Origin: Sphingobacteriales bacterium
Lineage (GTDB): Bacteria; Bacteroidota; Bacteroidia; Chitinophagales; Chitinophagaceae
Direction: 5' to 3'
Assembly: GCA_024640385.1 (NCBI GenBank)
Contig: JAHEFC010000003.1
Coordinates: forward strand, 1 to 27,271
Length of the DNA: 27,271 bases
Shown: one piece after another, positions 1 through 8,030 of the stretch
Layout: each line of letters starts with the position of its first letter
How positions within the stretch are numbered: the stretch's first letter is position 1
Translations under genes and position numbers: made by a program
Notes under the pieces: model-generated
Databases searched by the model: none
The model's input: only the letters and a program-made list of their open reading frames with translations
Told to the model about the DNA's origin: nothing

Positions 1-35
1 GATAATTAATTATATTACAAATCCAACATTTATCT

Positions 36-917
36 ATGTCCCAGAACCATTCACGCCGACTTGCCATAAAGAATTTAATGATGGGCTCTGTTGCAATTGG
101 TGCACTTTCCTCATTTGATACCAGGGGACCTGTTTCAGATAATAAATATGAATTGAAAGGGAATATCAATCACGCAGTATGTCGCTGGTGCTACGGATCT
201 ATCCCCATGGAAGAATTCTGTGCCGGCGCAAAAGAGATCGGCATCAAAGCCATTGACCTGGTAGGACCAACAGACTGGCCTGTACTGAAAAGATTCGGGC
301 TTCATTCTTCCATGTGCAACGGCGCAGAACTGAACCTGGTAGATGGATGGAATGATACCGCATTCCACGAGAAACTCATCCGCAGCTATTCAGAAATGAT
401 CCCGCTTGTTGCTAAGAATGGATATACCAACCTGATCTGTTTTTCAGGTAGCCGGAGAGGGAAAGACGACGAAACAGGATTGAAGAATTGCACCGATGGT
501 TTGAAGCAGATCATGTCTATCGCCGAGAAAAACAACGTGATGATCGTGATGGAATTGCTGAACAGTAAAGTAGATCATAAAGACTACCAGTGCGATAAAA
601 CCTCCTGGGGTGTTGAGCTGGTCAAACGTGTAGGCTCGCCCAATTTCAAATTGCTGTACGATATCTACCATATGCAGATCGATGAAGGTGATGTGATCCG
701 TACCATTCGGAACAATCACCAGTATATTGCTCACTATCATACTGGTGGCGTACCCGGAAGAAATGAGATCGACGCCACGCAGGAACTTTATTACCCTGCC
801 ATCATGGATGCGATAGTGAAAACAGGTTTCAAAGGTTTTGTAGCGCAGGAATTCATACCTACCTGGAAAGACAAGTTAGCAGCGCTGAAGAAAGGTGTGG
901 AGATATGCGATGTGTGA
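36..917 (+). CDS. Tat-exported hydroxypyruvate-isomerase-like TIM-barrel protein
   Basis: 293 aa. The N-terminus carries a twin-arginine signal (SRRLAIKNL, residues 6-14, then a short hydrophobic stretch), so export of the folded protein to the periplasm is predicted. The rest reads as an AP-endonuclease-2/xylose-isomerase-like TIM barrel of the hydroxypyruvate isomerase type. Likely metal ligands at the strand ends are Glu173 (VMELLN), Asp209 (LLYDIYH), His235 (AHYHTGG) and Glu272 (AQEF). Family members isomerise or epimerise keto-sugars. Here the partner is inferred from position: the gene lies 91 nt before five GMC sugar dehydrogenases, and a second Tat TIM-barrel gene closes the locus. 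An exported copy is unlikely to be the cytosolic glyoxylate-pathway enzyme, so a role on oxidised (keto) sugars or glycosides in the periplasm is more plausible. The substrate is unknown. The gene is complete; its promoter probably lies left of the window. Confidence 0.8.
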   Translation: MSQNHSRRLAIKNLMMGSVAIGALSSFDTRGPVSDNKYELKGNINHAVCRWCYGSIPMEEFCAGAKEIGIKAIDLVGPTDWPVLKRFGLHSSMCNGAELNLVDGWNDTAFHEKLIRSYSEMIPLVAKNGYTNLICFSGSRRGKDDETGLKNCTDGLKQIMSIAEKNNVMIVMELLNSKVDHKDYQCDKTSWGVELVKRVGSPNFKLLYDIYHMQIDEGDVIRTIRNNHQYIAHYHTGGVPGRNEIDATQELYYPAIMDAIVKTGFKGFVAQEFIPTWKDKLAALKKGVEICDV

Positions 918-920
918 GAC

Positions 921-955
921 AAAGTCAAAAAGAGCATCCAACTATTTTTGACTTT
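921..955 (+). terminator. Hairpin of TTTTGAC-type repeats after the first isomerase gene
   Basis: A perfect 11-bp inverted repeat, AAAGTCAAAAA (921-931) and TTTTTGACTTT (945-955), begins 4 nt after the stop codon. It is followed by T-rich DNA up to about 990. The right arm continues as a 7-nt ladder (TTTTGAC, TTTTGCC, TTTTGAC; about 948-968). It looks like an intrinsic terminator or attenuator between the isomerase and the first GMC gene, so the locus may not be one uninterrupted transcript. Confidence 0.55.
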
Positions 956-1008
956 TGCCTTTTGACTTACATTTTTACTTTTTATTTTTTAATTCTTACT
1001 TCATAGTT

Positions 1009-2688
1009 ATGGCTGACAATGTTTATGATGCGATCGTAGTTGGTTCAGGTATCAGTGGCGGTTGGGCTGCCAAAGAGCTGACTGAAAAAGGGCTTAAAAC
1101 CCTTATGCTGGAAAGGGGGCGCGATGTTGAGCATATCAAGGATTATGTGAATACCAACAAAGCACCCTGGGAATTTCCACACCGCGGTGGCCGTACCCAA
1201 CAGATGATCAAAGATTATCCGGTGCTGAAAAGAGACTATCCGCTGAATGAAATGAACCTCGACTTCTGGGTTAAAGATTCTGAATGTCCCTATACCGAAA
1301 TAAAAAGATTCGACTGGTTCAGAGGTTATCATGTAGGCGGTAGATCGCTCACCTGGGGTCGCCAAAGTTACCGCTGGAGTGACCTGGATTTTGAAGCTAA
1401 CGCGAAAGACGGCCATGGCGTTGACTGGCCCATTCGTTATAAAGACATTGCACCCTGGTATGATCATGCTGAAAAATTTGCCGGCATCTCAGGCTCGCGC
1501 GACGGACTCAGTGTATTACCTGACGGGCAATTCCTTCCGCCCATGGATTTCACTTGCGTGGAAAAAGATGTGGCAGCCAGGCTCAAAGAACACTACAAAG
1601 GGCAGCGCCACATGATCATTGGCCGGGTGGCCAACATTACCAGGCCTATTCAAGCCCGCACCCAATGCCAGTTCAGAAATAAATGCTGGCTGGGCTGTCC
1701 GTTTGGCGGCTATTTCAGTACACAATCATCCACATTGCCTGCAGCGAGGGCTACAGGTAACCTTACATTACGGCCATTCTCCATTGTTACTGAAGTGCTC
1801 TATGATAAAGACACCAAGAAAGCAAAAGGTGTACGGGTGCTGGATGCTGAAACAAACAAAACATACGACTACTTCGCGAAGATCGTCTTCCTCAATGCAT
1901 CAGCGTTGAACTCAACATGGATACTGATGAATTCAGCCACGGATATCTGGCCAGACGGACTTGGCAGTTCCAGCGATGCACTTGGCCGTTACCTCATGGA
2001 TCATCACCTGGGTGCCGGCGCCAGTGGGGAAGTGGAAGGATATGAAGACAAATATTATTACGGAAGAAGACCGAATGGAATATATATTCCGCGCTACAGG
2101 AATGTAGGTGACGACAAACGGGATTATGTGCGCGGATTCGGATACCAGGGCGGAGGCAGCAGGCAGGGATGGAGCAGGAATGTGGCAGAATTCTCCATAG
2201 GTGCTGAATTCAAGGAAGCCCTTACAGAACCTGGTACATGGTCCATGGGCATGGGTGGCTTCGGAGAGATCCTGCCTTATGCTGAGAACAGGGTCACCCT
2301 CGACAAAACTAAAAAAGACAAATGGGGACTTAATGTTCTTGCCATCGACTGTGAATTGAAAGAAAATGAAATGAAGATGAGGAAAGATATTCTCGCTGAC
2401 GCAGTCGAAATGCTTGAAGCTGCCGGTGTTAAGAATGTAAAAGGCAGAGAAGGCGATGGTACTCCGGGAAGAGGTATTCATGAAATGGGAACAGCCCGCA
2501 TGGGTCTGGATCCAAAAACTTCGGTGCTGAATAAATGGAACCAGGTTTGGGATGCCAAAAATGTTTTCGTTACCGATGGTGCTTGTATGACATCTGCATC
2601 TTGCGTGAATCCTTCACTGACCTATATGGCAATAACTGCACGCGCTGCTGATTATGCGGTGAGTGAATTGAAGAAAGGAAATTTATAG
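1009..2688 (+). CDS. GMC-family FAD-dependent sugar dehydrogenase, paralog 1
   Basis: 559 aa from ATG at 1009. A TTG at 955 in the same frame would add 18 residues translated from terminator/repeat DNA and is not used. The FAD Rossmann motif G-S-G-I-S-G (residues 12-17) sits right at the N-terminus with no room for a signal peptide. Cys220, Cys226 and Cys230 form C-X5-C-X3-C, the spacing of the [3Fe-4S] ligands in bacterial FAD glucose dehydrogenase alpha subunits. The C-terminal GMC domain supplies His491 (IHEMGTARMG) and Asn534 (VNPSLT), the usual catalytic pair. The family oxidises sugars or sugar alcohols and passes electrons to an acceptor instead of O2. Export is probably by piggy-backing on the Tat lipoprotein subunit encoded at 9835. 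The closest relatives by eye are the next four genes. The sugar and the carbon oxidised cannot be read from sequence; glycoside 3-dehydrogenase is one possibility. Confidence 0.88.
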   Translation: MADNVYDAIVVGSGISGGWAAKELTEKGLKTLMLERGRDVEHIKDYVNTNKAPWEFPHRGGRTQQMIKDYPVLKRDYPLNEMNLDFWVKDSECPYTEIKRFDWFRGYHVGGRSLTWGRQSYRWSDLDFEANAKDGHGVDWPIRYKDIAPWYDHAEKFAGISGSRDGLSVLPDGQFLPPMDFTCVEKDVAARLKEHYKGQRHMIIGRVANITRPIQARTQCQFRNKCWLGCPFGGYFSTQSSTLPAARATGNLTLRPFSIVTEVLYDKDTKKAKGVRVLDAETNKTYDYFAKIVFLNASALNSTWILMNSATDIWPDGLGSSSDALGRYLMDHHLGAGASGEVEGYEDKYYYGRRPNGIYIPRYRNVGDDKRDYVRGFGYQGGGSRQGWSRNVAEFSIGAEFKEALTEPGTWSMGMGGFGEILPYAENRVTLDKTKKDKWGLNVLAIDCELKENEMKMRKDILADAVEMLEAAGVKNVKGREGDGTPGRGIHEMGTARMGLDPKTSVLNKWNQVWDAKNVFVTDGACMTSASCVNPSLTYMAITARAADYAVSELKKGNL

Positions 2689-2764
2689 CAGGTTCCAGGT
2701 AACAGGTTGCAGGTTGCAGCGCGCGTAGATTTGCTGCATCCTGCAACCCGCCACCTGCAACCTT
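2689..2764. repeat. CAGGTTG/CAGGTTA inverted-repeat array, GMC1-GMC2 junction
   Basis: The array starts at the base after the GMC1 stop. The left arm is built of degenerate CAGGTTG-type heptamers. After a GC-rich centre (GCGCGCG) the right arm carries the complement (CTGCAACC, CCACCTGCAACC). It can form a long imperfect hairpin. The same unit recurs at 4440, 7948 and 12767. Confidence 0.8.
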
Positions 2765-2778
2765 GAATAGGAAGAAAA

Positions 2779-4437
2779 ATTAATTCATTTGATGCAATTG
2801 TGGTGGGCAGTGGTATCAGTGGCGGCTGGGCTGCCAAAGAGCTTTGTGAAAAAGGTCTGAAAACCCTTTTACTTGAAAGAGGGAAAGATGTAGAACACGT
2901 TACCGGCTACACTACTGCAACAAAAGATCCCTGGGAGTTTACACATCGCAACTCACTCACCAATACTGACAAGGAAACCTATCCTATTCAAACAAGACAT
3001 TACTCCATCCGGGAAGACAATAAACATTTCTACATCCTCGATAAAGAAAACCCTTACACAGAACTGCAGCGATTCGATTGGGTGCGTGGAGACGTACTCG
3101 GGGGAAGATCTTTATTATGGGCAAGAATGAGTTTCCGCTGGAGCGATCTGGATTTCGAAGCCAATGCAAAAGATGGATATGGTGTAGACTGGCCAATCAG
3201 GTATAAGGATATCGCACCATGGTACGAATATGTTGAACGTTTTGCAGGAATATCCGGCAAAGCGGAAGGTATTCCCCATCTTCCCGATTCACTGTTCCAG
3301 GCGCCCATGCCCCTGAACTGTGTAGAAGAGCATCTGAAAACAGAAATAGAAAAAAAATTCCCCGGCAGAACATTGATCAATCCCAGGTCTGCCAACCTCA
3401 CACAACAATTGCCAGGCAGAAATTCCTGCCAGTACAGGAACCTCTGCCACAGGGGTTGCCCATTCGGCGCCTATTTCAGCACGCAGTCATCCACACTCCC
3501 GGCGGCACAGAAAACCGGTAACCTCACGTTAAAAACCGGGATGATCGTGAACCGCATCATCTTCGATGAGCAAACACAAAAAGCCAAAGGTGTTGAAGTG
3601 ATCGACAGGGAGACCAACAAAACTTACGAATACTTTGCAAAGATCATCTTCCTGAATGCGGCTACTGTAGCTACCACTTTCATACTCCTCAATTCAAAAA
3701 GCAGGAGCTTTCCCAACGGGCTGGGCAACAACCATGATGTATTGGGCCGCTATCTTATGGACCATCATAAATCCGGTGGCGTGAGCGCTGACATTGATGG
3801 CTTCACGGATAAATATTATTATGGAAGAAGGCCATCTGGCGTATATATTCCCAGGTTCAGGAATCTGGGAAAACAGGATACGGATTTTCTAAGGGGCTAT
3901 GGAGCCCAGGGAAGCGCAGGACGTGGCAGGGCAAGTGCAGAAGGGCTGGGTGCTGAGTTCAAAGAGAACCTCACTGAAGCCGGGAACTGGAGTTTTGGAT
4001 TTTCAGCCTTCGGTGAATGCCTTCCTTACAAAGAGAACCGGATTAGGCTGAATGAAAATGAAAAAGACAAATGGGGCAGGCCTACCTTAAATATCGATTG
4101 CAGTTTCAAGGAGAACGAAAAGAAAATGCACAAGGATATGGTGGAATCTTTAAAAGAAATGGCTGAGAAAGTAGGCGGGAAAAATGTGAGATACAATGGG
4201 GAGATGTCGTTCCCCGGCAATGCCAACCATGAAATGGGAACAGCCCGGATGGGCCTCGATCCCAAAACATCTGTATTGAACAGGTGGAACCAACTGCACG
4301 ATGTGAAGAATGTATTTGTAACAGACGGTGCATGTATGACTTCTACTGCATGTGTAAATCCTTCCTTAACTTATATGGCCCTTACGGCCCGAGCAGCGGA
4401 CTGGGCGGTGGGACAGTTGAAGAGAGGAAATCTTTAA
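2779..4437 (+). CDS. GMC-family FAD-dependent sugar dehydrogenase, paralog 2 (ATT start)
   Basis: 552 aa if translation begins at ATT 2779. Aligned with its paralogs (MNTYDAIVVGSG, MNNYDAIVVGSG), this gene reads I-N-S-F-D-A-I-V-V-G-S-G: the position of the ATG is occupied by ATT. There is no ATG or TTG between the in-frame TGA at 2764-2766 and the Rossmann loop. The first common start is GTG 2800, which would remove the first beta strand of the FAD fold. The rest is intact: G-S-G-I-S-G, Cys217/Cys223/Cys227 as C-X5-C-X3-C, His484 in HEMGTARMG, and Asn527 in VNPSLT. No internal stops or frameshifts are seen. Either it uses a rare ATT initiator, or it starts poorly at GTG, or the start was lost recently or misread. 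The reaction class is the same as for its neighbours. Confidence 0.82.
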   Translation: MNSFDAIVVGSGISGGWAAKELCEKGLKTLLLERGKDVEHVTGYTTATKDPWEFTHRNSLTNTDKETYPIQTRHYSIREDNKHFYILDKENPYTELQRFDWVRGDVLGGRSLLWARMSFRWSDLDFEANAKDGYGVDWPIRYKDIAPWYEYVERFAGISGKAEGIPHLPDSLFQAPMPLNCVEEHLKTEIEKKFPGRTLINPRSANLTQQLPGRNSCQYRNLCHRGCPFGAYFSTQSSTLPAAQKTGNLTLKTGMIVNRIIFDEQTQKAKGVEVIDRETNKTYEYFAKIIFLNAATVATTFILLNSKSRSFPNGLGNNHDVLGRYLMDHHKSGGVSADIDGFTDKYYYGRRPSGVYIPRFRNLGKQDTDFLRGYGAQGSAGRGRASAEGLGAEFKENLTEAGNWSFGFSAFGECLPYKENRIRLNENEKDKWGRPTLNIDCSFKENEKKMHKDMVESLKEMAEKVGGKNVRYNGEMSFPGNANHEMGTARMGLDPKTSVLNRWNQLHDVKNVFVTDGACMTSTACVNPSLTYMALTARAADWAVGQLKRGNL

Positions 4438-4439
4438 TA

Positions 4440-4516
4440 CAGGTTGCAGGTTACAGGTTGCAGGTTACAGGTTGCAGGTTGCAGCAAAAAATCTGCCACC
4501 TGCCACCTGCAACCTT
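4440..4516. repeat. CAGGTTG/CAGGTTA inverted-repeat array, GMC2-GMC3 junction
   Basis: Six heptamers alternate CAGGTTG and CAGGTTA from 4440. A short A-rich centre (CAAAAAATCTG) follows, then a right arm of CCACCTG and CAACC units ending in CCTTGAAA just before GMC3. The hairpin potential is strong. The array starts 3 nt after the GMC2 stop. Confidence 0.85.
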
Positions 4517-4529
4517 GAAACTCAAGAAA

Positions 4530-6194
4530 ATGAATACATACGACGCAATTGTAGTTGGCAGCGGCATCTCAGGCGGTTGGGCTGCAAAGGAACTGACTGA
4601 GAAAGGACTTAAAACCCTTCTCCTCGAAAGAGGCCGGCAGGTTGAACACATTAAAGACTATACCGGTACAGAAAAAGATCCCTGGCAACTGGACCATCAT
4701 AACAACATTACCCGGGAACAAAGAAAGAACTCACCCATTCAAAGCAAATGCTATGCTTTTGATGAAGTGTCGGGCAAGTTCTTTGTGAACGACCTGGAGA
4801 ATCCATACAACCAGGTGAAGCCATTTGACTGGATCCGTGGTTACCACGTAGGTGGAAGATCATTAATGTGGGGCCGCCAGAGTTATCGGTGGAGTGATCT
4901 TGACTTTGAAGCCAATGCAAAAGATGGATTCGGAGTGGACTGGCCCATCCGGTATAAAGATCTTGCTCCCTGGTATGGCTATGCCGAAAGATTTGCCGGC
5001 ATCAGCGGATCAAAAGAAGGCCTGTCCCAACTGCCCGATGGAGATTTCCTTCCGCCTATGGAAATGAGCTGTATAGAGCAGTTCACCAAAGAAGGCATCG
5101 AGAAAAAATTCCCCGGAAGAAAAATGATCATAGGCCGTACCGCAAACCATACAAAACAGGTAGGTGATCGCGGACCCTGCCAGTTCAGGAATAAATGTCA
5201 CCAGGGGTGCCCGTTCGGAGGTTATTTCAGTTCCAACTCTGCTACCATTCCTGCAGCGCAGAAAACAGGTAATCTCACCCTTCGTCCCCACTCTATCGTT
5301 TTGGAAGTGATCTACGACAAAGATACAAAACGTGCAAAAGGCGTCAGGATCATGGATGCAGAAACAATGAAAACGGAAGAATTCTTCGCCAAGATCATCT
5401 TCCTCAATGCTTCAACACTGGGAACAACCCATATCTTACTCAACTCGGTTTCTGATGCCTTCCCTAATGGACTAGGTAACAGCAGTGGACAGGTTGGTCA
5501 TAACCTGATGGACCACCACTATGGCGTAGGCGCATATGGCGATTACGATGGTTTCCAGGATAAGTATACTTATGGCCGAAGAGCCAACGGTATTTACATA
5601 CCAAGGTTCCGCAATCTTGATGGCGGATCTTCAGCTGGCTATCTGCGTGGCTTCGGCTACCAGGGCGGCGGTCAGCGTGGAAGAAGATGGGGCGGTGAAG
5701 GCCTGGGGGTTGAATTCAAGGAAAATCAATTAGAGCCTGGAAATTGGAGCATGGGCATGGGTTCATGGGGCGAACATCTTCCCTATTTTGAAAATAAAGC
5801 AACCCTTAACAAAGAGAAAAAAGACAAATGGGGACTGCCAACACTGGATATCGACTGTGAGTTCAAGGAAAATGAAATGAAAATGAGGAAAGACATGATG
5901 AACAGTGCCGCAGAAATGCTTGAAGCTGCCGGCATCAAAGATGTGAAGACTTACGACAGTATGCCTGCCCCTGGTTTCTGTATACATGAAATGGGCACGG
6001 CAAGGATGGGGAAAGATCCCAAAACTTCAGTACTCAATAAATGGAACCAGATGCACGATGTAAAAAATGTATTTATCACAGACGGTTCCTGTATGGCGTC
6101 ATCTGCATGTCAGAATCCATCATTGACCTATATGGCTTTAACAGCCAGGGCAGCGGACTATGCGGTGAGTGAGTTGAAAAAGAATAATTTATAG
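4530..6194 (+). CDS. GMC-family FAD-dependent sugar dehydrogenase, paralog 3
   Basis: 554 aa from ATG 4530 (MNTYDAIVV). The frame is open upstream to 4284, but that stretch overlaps GMC2 and the repeat array and is not coding. The Rossmann motif G-S-G-I-S-G is at residues 10-15. Cys217/Cys223/Cys227 form C-X5-C-X3-C. His486 (IHEMGTARMG) and Asn529 (QNPSLT) are the likely catalytic pair. The substrate-domain signature LMDHHYGVGA is retained. By eye this is the closest relative of paralog 4; the two share long near-identical stretches around residues 300-350, pointing to a recent duplication or gene conversion. No signal peptide is present, so export would depend on the Tat subunit at 9835. It is a complete, intact gene with an unknown sugar substrate. 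Confidence 0.88.
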   Translation: MNTYDAIVVGSGISGGWAAKELTEKGLKTLLLERGRQVEHIKDYTGTEKDPWQLDHHNNITREQRKNSPIQSKCYAFDEVSGKFFVNDLENPYNQVKPFDWIRGYHVGGRSLMWGRQSYRWSDLDFEANAKDGFGVDWPIRYKDLAPWYGYAERFAGISGSKEGLSQLPDGDFLPPMEMSCIEQFTKEGIEKKFPGRKMIIGRTANHTKQVGDRGPCQFRNKCHQGCPFGGYFSSNSATIPAAQKTGNLTLRPHSIVLEVIYDKDTKRAKGVRIMDAETMKTEEFFAKIIFLNASTLGTTHILLNSVSDAFPNGLGNSSGQVGHNLMDHHYGVGAYGDYDGFQDKYTYGRRANGIYIPRFRNLDGGSSAGYLRGFGYQGGGQRGRRWGGEGLGVEFKENQLEPGNWSMGMGSWGEHLPYFENKATLNKEKKDKWGLPTLDIDCEFKENEMKMRKDMMNSAAEMLEAAGIKDVKTYDSMPAPGFCIHEMGTARMGKDPKTSVLNKWNQMHDVKNVFITDGSCMASSACQNPSLTYMALTARAADYAVSELKKNNL

Positions 6195-6266
6195 GCGAAA
6201 GGCATAAGGCGAGAGGCGAGAATTTGAAATTCATTCTCTCGCCTCTCGCCCCCCACCTCTCGCCTT
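6195..6266. repeat. GCGAGAG inverted-repeat array, GMC3-GMC4 junction
   Basis: It starts directly after the GMC3 stop. Left arm: degenerate GGCGAGA-type units (6195-6221). Centre: a small AATTTGAAATT element. Right arm: TCTCGCC units (about 6236-6266) complementary to the left. It occupies the same position and has the same two-armed design as the CAGGTTG arrays in the flanking junctions but uses a different unit. The edge CCTTGAAA before the next gene is shared with them. Confidence 0.85.
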
Positions 6267-6280
6267 GAAAAAAAAGAACA

Positions 6281-7945
6281 ATGAATAATTATGATGCAAT
6301 TGTAGTGGGCAGCGGTATAAGCGGCGGCTGGTCCGCGATGGAGCTCACCAAAAAAGGACTCAAAACCTTATTGCTCGAAAGGGGCAGGCAGGTGGAGCAC
6401 GTCAAAGATTATCCCACCGCATCAAAAGCTCCCTGGGAGTTCAACCACCCGGGAATGCAGTCAAAAGCGCTGAAAGAAAAACAACCCATTCAGATCAAGG
6501 GCTTTTGCAACGAAGCCAACAGCCACTTCTATGTTGATGATAATGAACATCCATATAACCAGGTAAAACCATTCGACTGGATCCGGGGCTATCATGTTGG
6601 AGGAAGATCGCTGATGTGGGGCCGCCAATGCTATCGCTGGAGTGATCTCGACTTCGAGGCCAACGCCAAAGAAGGCATCGCCATCGACTGGCCTATCCGT
6701 TATAAAGACATAGCGCCCTGGTACAGTTATGTGGAAAGATTCGTTGGTATCAGCGGATCAAAAGAAGGCATACCTCACCTGCCTGACGGAGATTTTCTTC
6801 CACCCATGGAAATGAATTGCATGGAGCAACACGTCTCCAGGTCGCTCAAAGAAAAAAAAGCAGACCGTCAAATGATCATAGGCCGCGTGGCCAATCTCAC
6901 CAGGGGCTGGAACGGCAGGGGGCCCTGCCAGTTCAGGAATATGTGCGACAGGGGCTGTCCTTTTGGAGGATATTTCAGCAGCAACTCCGCCACCATACCT
7001 GTTGCCATGAATACAGGCAACCTCACACTGCGTCCCAATTCCATTGTAATGGAAGTGATCTATGATAAAGAAACCAAACGCGCAAAAGGAGTGAGGATCG
7101 TGGACGCTGAGACCATGAAAACGGAAGAATATTTTGCCAAGATCATCTTCCTCAATGCATCAACATTGGGAACCACTTCGATCTTACTCAATTCTGTTTC
7201 CGATGCATTTCCGAACGGACTGGGCAACAGCAGCGACCAGGTGGGACGTAACCTGATGGATCATCACTATCGTGTTGGCGCATCAGGAACCTATGAAGGG
7301 TTCAGTGATAAATATTTTTATGGCCGCCGTGCGAACGGAATTTATGTTCCACGCTTCCGCAACCTGAACGAACAAACCAAAAGCAAAGATTTCCTCCGGG
7401 GTTATGGCTTCCAGGGTGGAGGCAATCGCGGTCGTCAGAATATTGAGGGCATTGGCGCCGACTTCAAGGAACAAATGACTGAACCCGGTTTATGGAGTAT
7501 GTGGATAGGCGCATGGGGAGAACATCTTCCTTATGCAGACAATACCGTAAAACTGAACAAAGAGAAAAAAGACAAATGGGGATTACCCACGCTGGATATC
7601 AACTGCGACTTCAGGGAGAATGAATTGAACATGCGGAAAGACATGAGGCAGAGCCTGGAAGAAACGCTCACCATAGCAGGGTTGAAGAATATCAGTTCAT
7701 ACGATGATCCAACAGCGGCTCCCGGATTATGCATACACGAAATGGGTACTGCGAGGATGGGCAAGGATCCGAAAACATCAGTGCTCAACCGGTGGAACCA
7801 GATGCATGATGTGAAGAATGTATTTATCACTGATGGTGCCTGCATGACCTCATCTGCAAACCAGAATCCCTCGGTGACTTATATGGCGCTAACGGCGAGA
7901 GCGGTGGATTATGCTGTAAATGAACTAAAAAAAATGAACCTCTAA
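6281..7945 (+). CDS. GMC-family FAD-dependent sugar dehydrogenase, paralog 4
   Basis: 554 aa starting MNNYDAIVV. G-S-G-I-S-G for FAD is at residues 10-15. Cys216/Cys222/Cys226 form C-X5-C-X3-C. His486 (IHEMGTARMG) and Asn529 (NQNPSVT) lie in the C-terminal GMC domain. LMDHHYRVGASG matches paralogs 1-3 in the substrate domain. It is most similar to paralog 3. Differences from paralog 3 cluster in the region after the conserved YGRRANGIY block and around residues 400-420, where substrate-loop changes could alter specificity (inference). There is no signal peptide. The gene is intact and complete, and the flanking spacers are filled with repeat arrays on both sides. Confidence 0.88.
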   Translation: MNNYDAIVVGSGISGGWSAMELTKKGLKTLLLERGRQVEHVKDYPTASKAPWEFNHPGMQSKALKEKQPIQIKGFCNEANSHFYVDDNEHPYNQVKPFDWIRGYHVGGRSLMWGRQCYRWSDLDFEANAKEGIAIDWPIRYKDIAPWYSYVERFVGISGSKEGIPHLPDGDFLPPMEMNCMEQHVSRSLKEKKADRQMIIGRVANLTRGWNGRGPCQFRNMCDRGCPFGGYFSSNSATIPVAMNTGNLTLRPNSIVMEVIYDKETKRAKGVRIVDAETMKTEEYFAKIIFLNASTLGTTSILLNSVSDAFPNGLGNSSDQVGRNLMDHHYRVGASGTYEGFSDKYFYGRRANGIYVPRFRNLNEQTKSKDFLRGYGFQGGGNRGRQNIEGIGADFKEQMTEPGLWSMWIGAWGEHLPYADNTVKLNKEKKDKWGLPTLDINCDFRENELNMRKDMRQSLEETLTIAGLKNISSYDDPTAAPGLCIHEMGTARMGKDPKTSVLNRWNQMHDVKNVFITDGACMTSSANQNPSVTYMALTARAVDYAVNELKKMNL

Positions 7946-7947
7946 TG

Positions 7948-8016
7948 CAGGTTGCAGGTTACAGGTTGCAGCAAAAAATCTGCAACCTGCAACCTGCAAC
8001 CTGTAACCTGCAACCT
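7948..8016. repeat. CAGGTTG/CAGGTTA inverted-repeat array, GMC4-GMC5 junction
   Basis: Left arm of three and a half heptamers (CAGGTTG, CAGGTTA, CAGGTTG), the centre CAAAAAATCTG shared with the array at 4440, then a longer right arm of CAACCTG/TAACCTG heptamers ending in CCTTGAAA. It begins 3 nt after the GMC4 stop. The shared centre suggests it was copied together with, or from, the array at 4440. Confidence 0.85.
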
Positions 8017-8030
8017 TGAAACTAAACGAG

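Noticed and set aside
955..1008. In-frame TTG extension of GMC paralog 1
   Set aside because: The added residues are translated from T-rich terminator/repeat DNA and the paralogs all start at the equivalent of ATG 1009.
1933..2481. 182-codon antisense open frame inside GMC paralog 1
   Set aside because: It is opposite a well-supported coding sequence and has no recognisable domain.
4440..4516. CRISPR-like appearance of the CAGGTTG arrays
   Set aside because: Units are 7 nt with no unique spacers, arms are inverted, and no cas genes are present.
4284..4529. In-frame upstream extension of GMC paralog 3
   Set aside because: It overlaps the end of paralog 2 and reads through the CAGGTTG array; MNTYDAIVV at 4530 is the family start.
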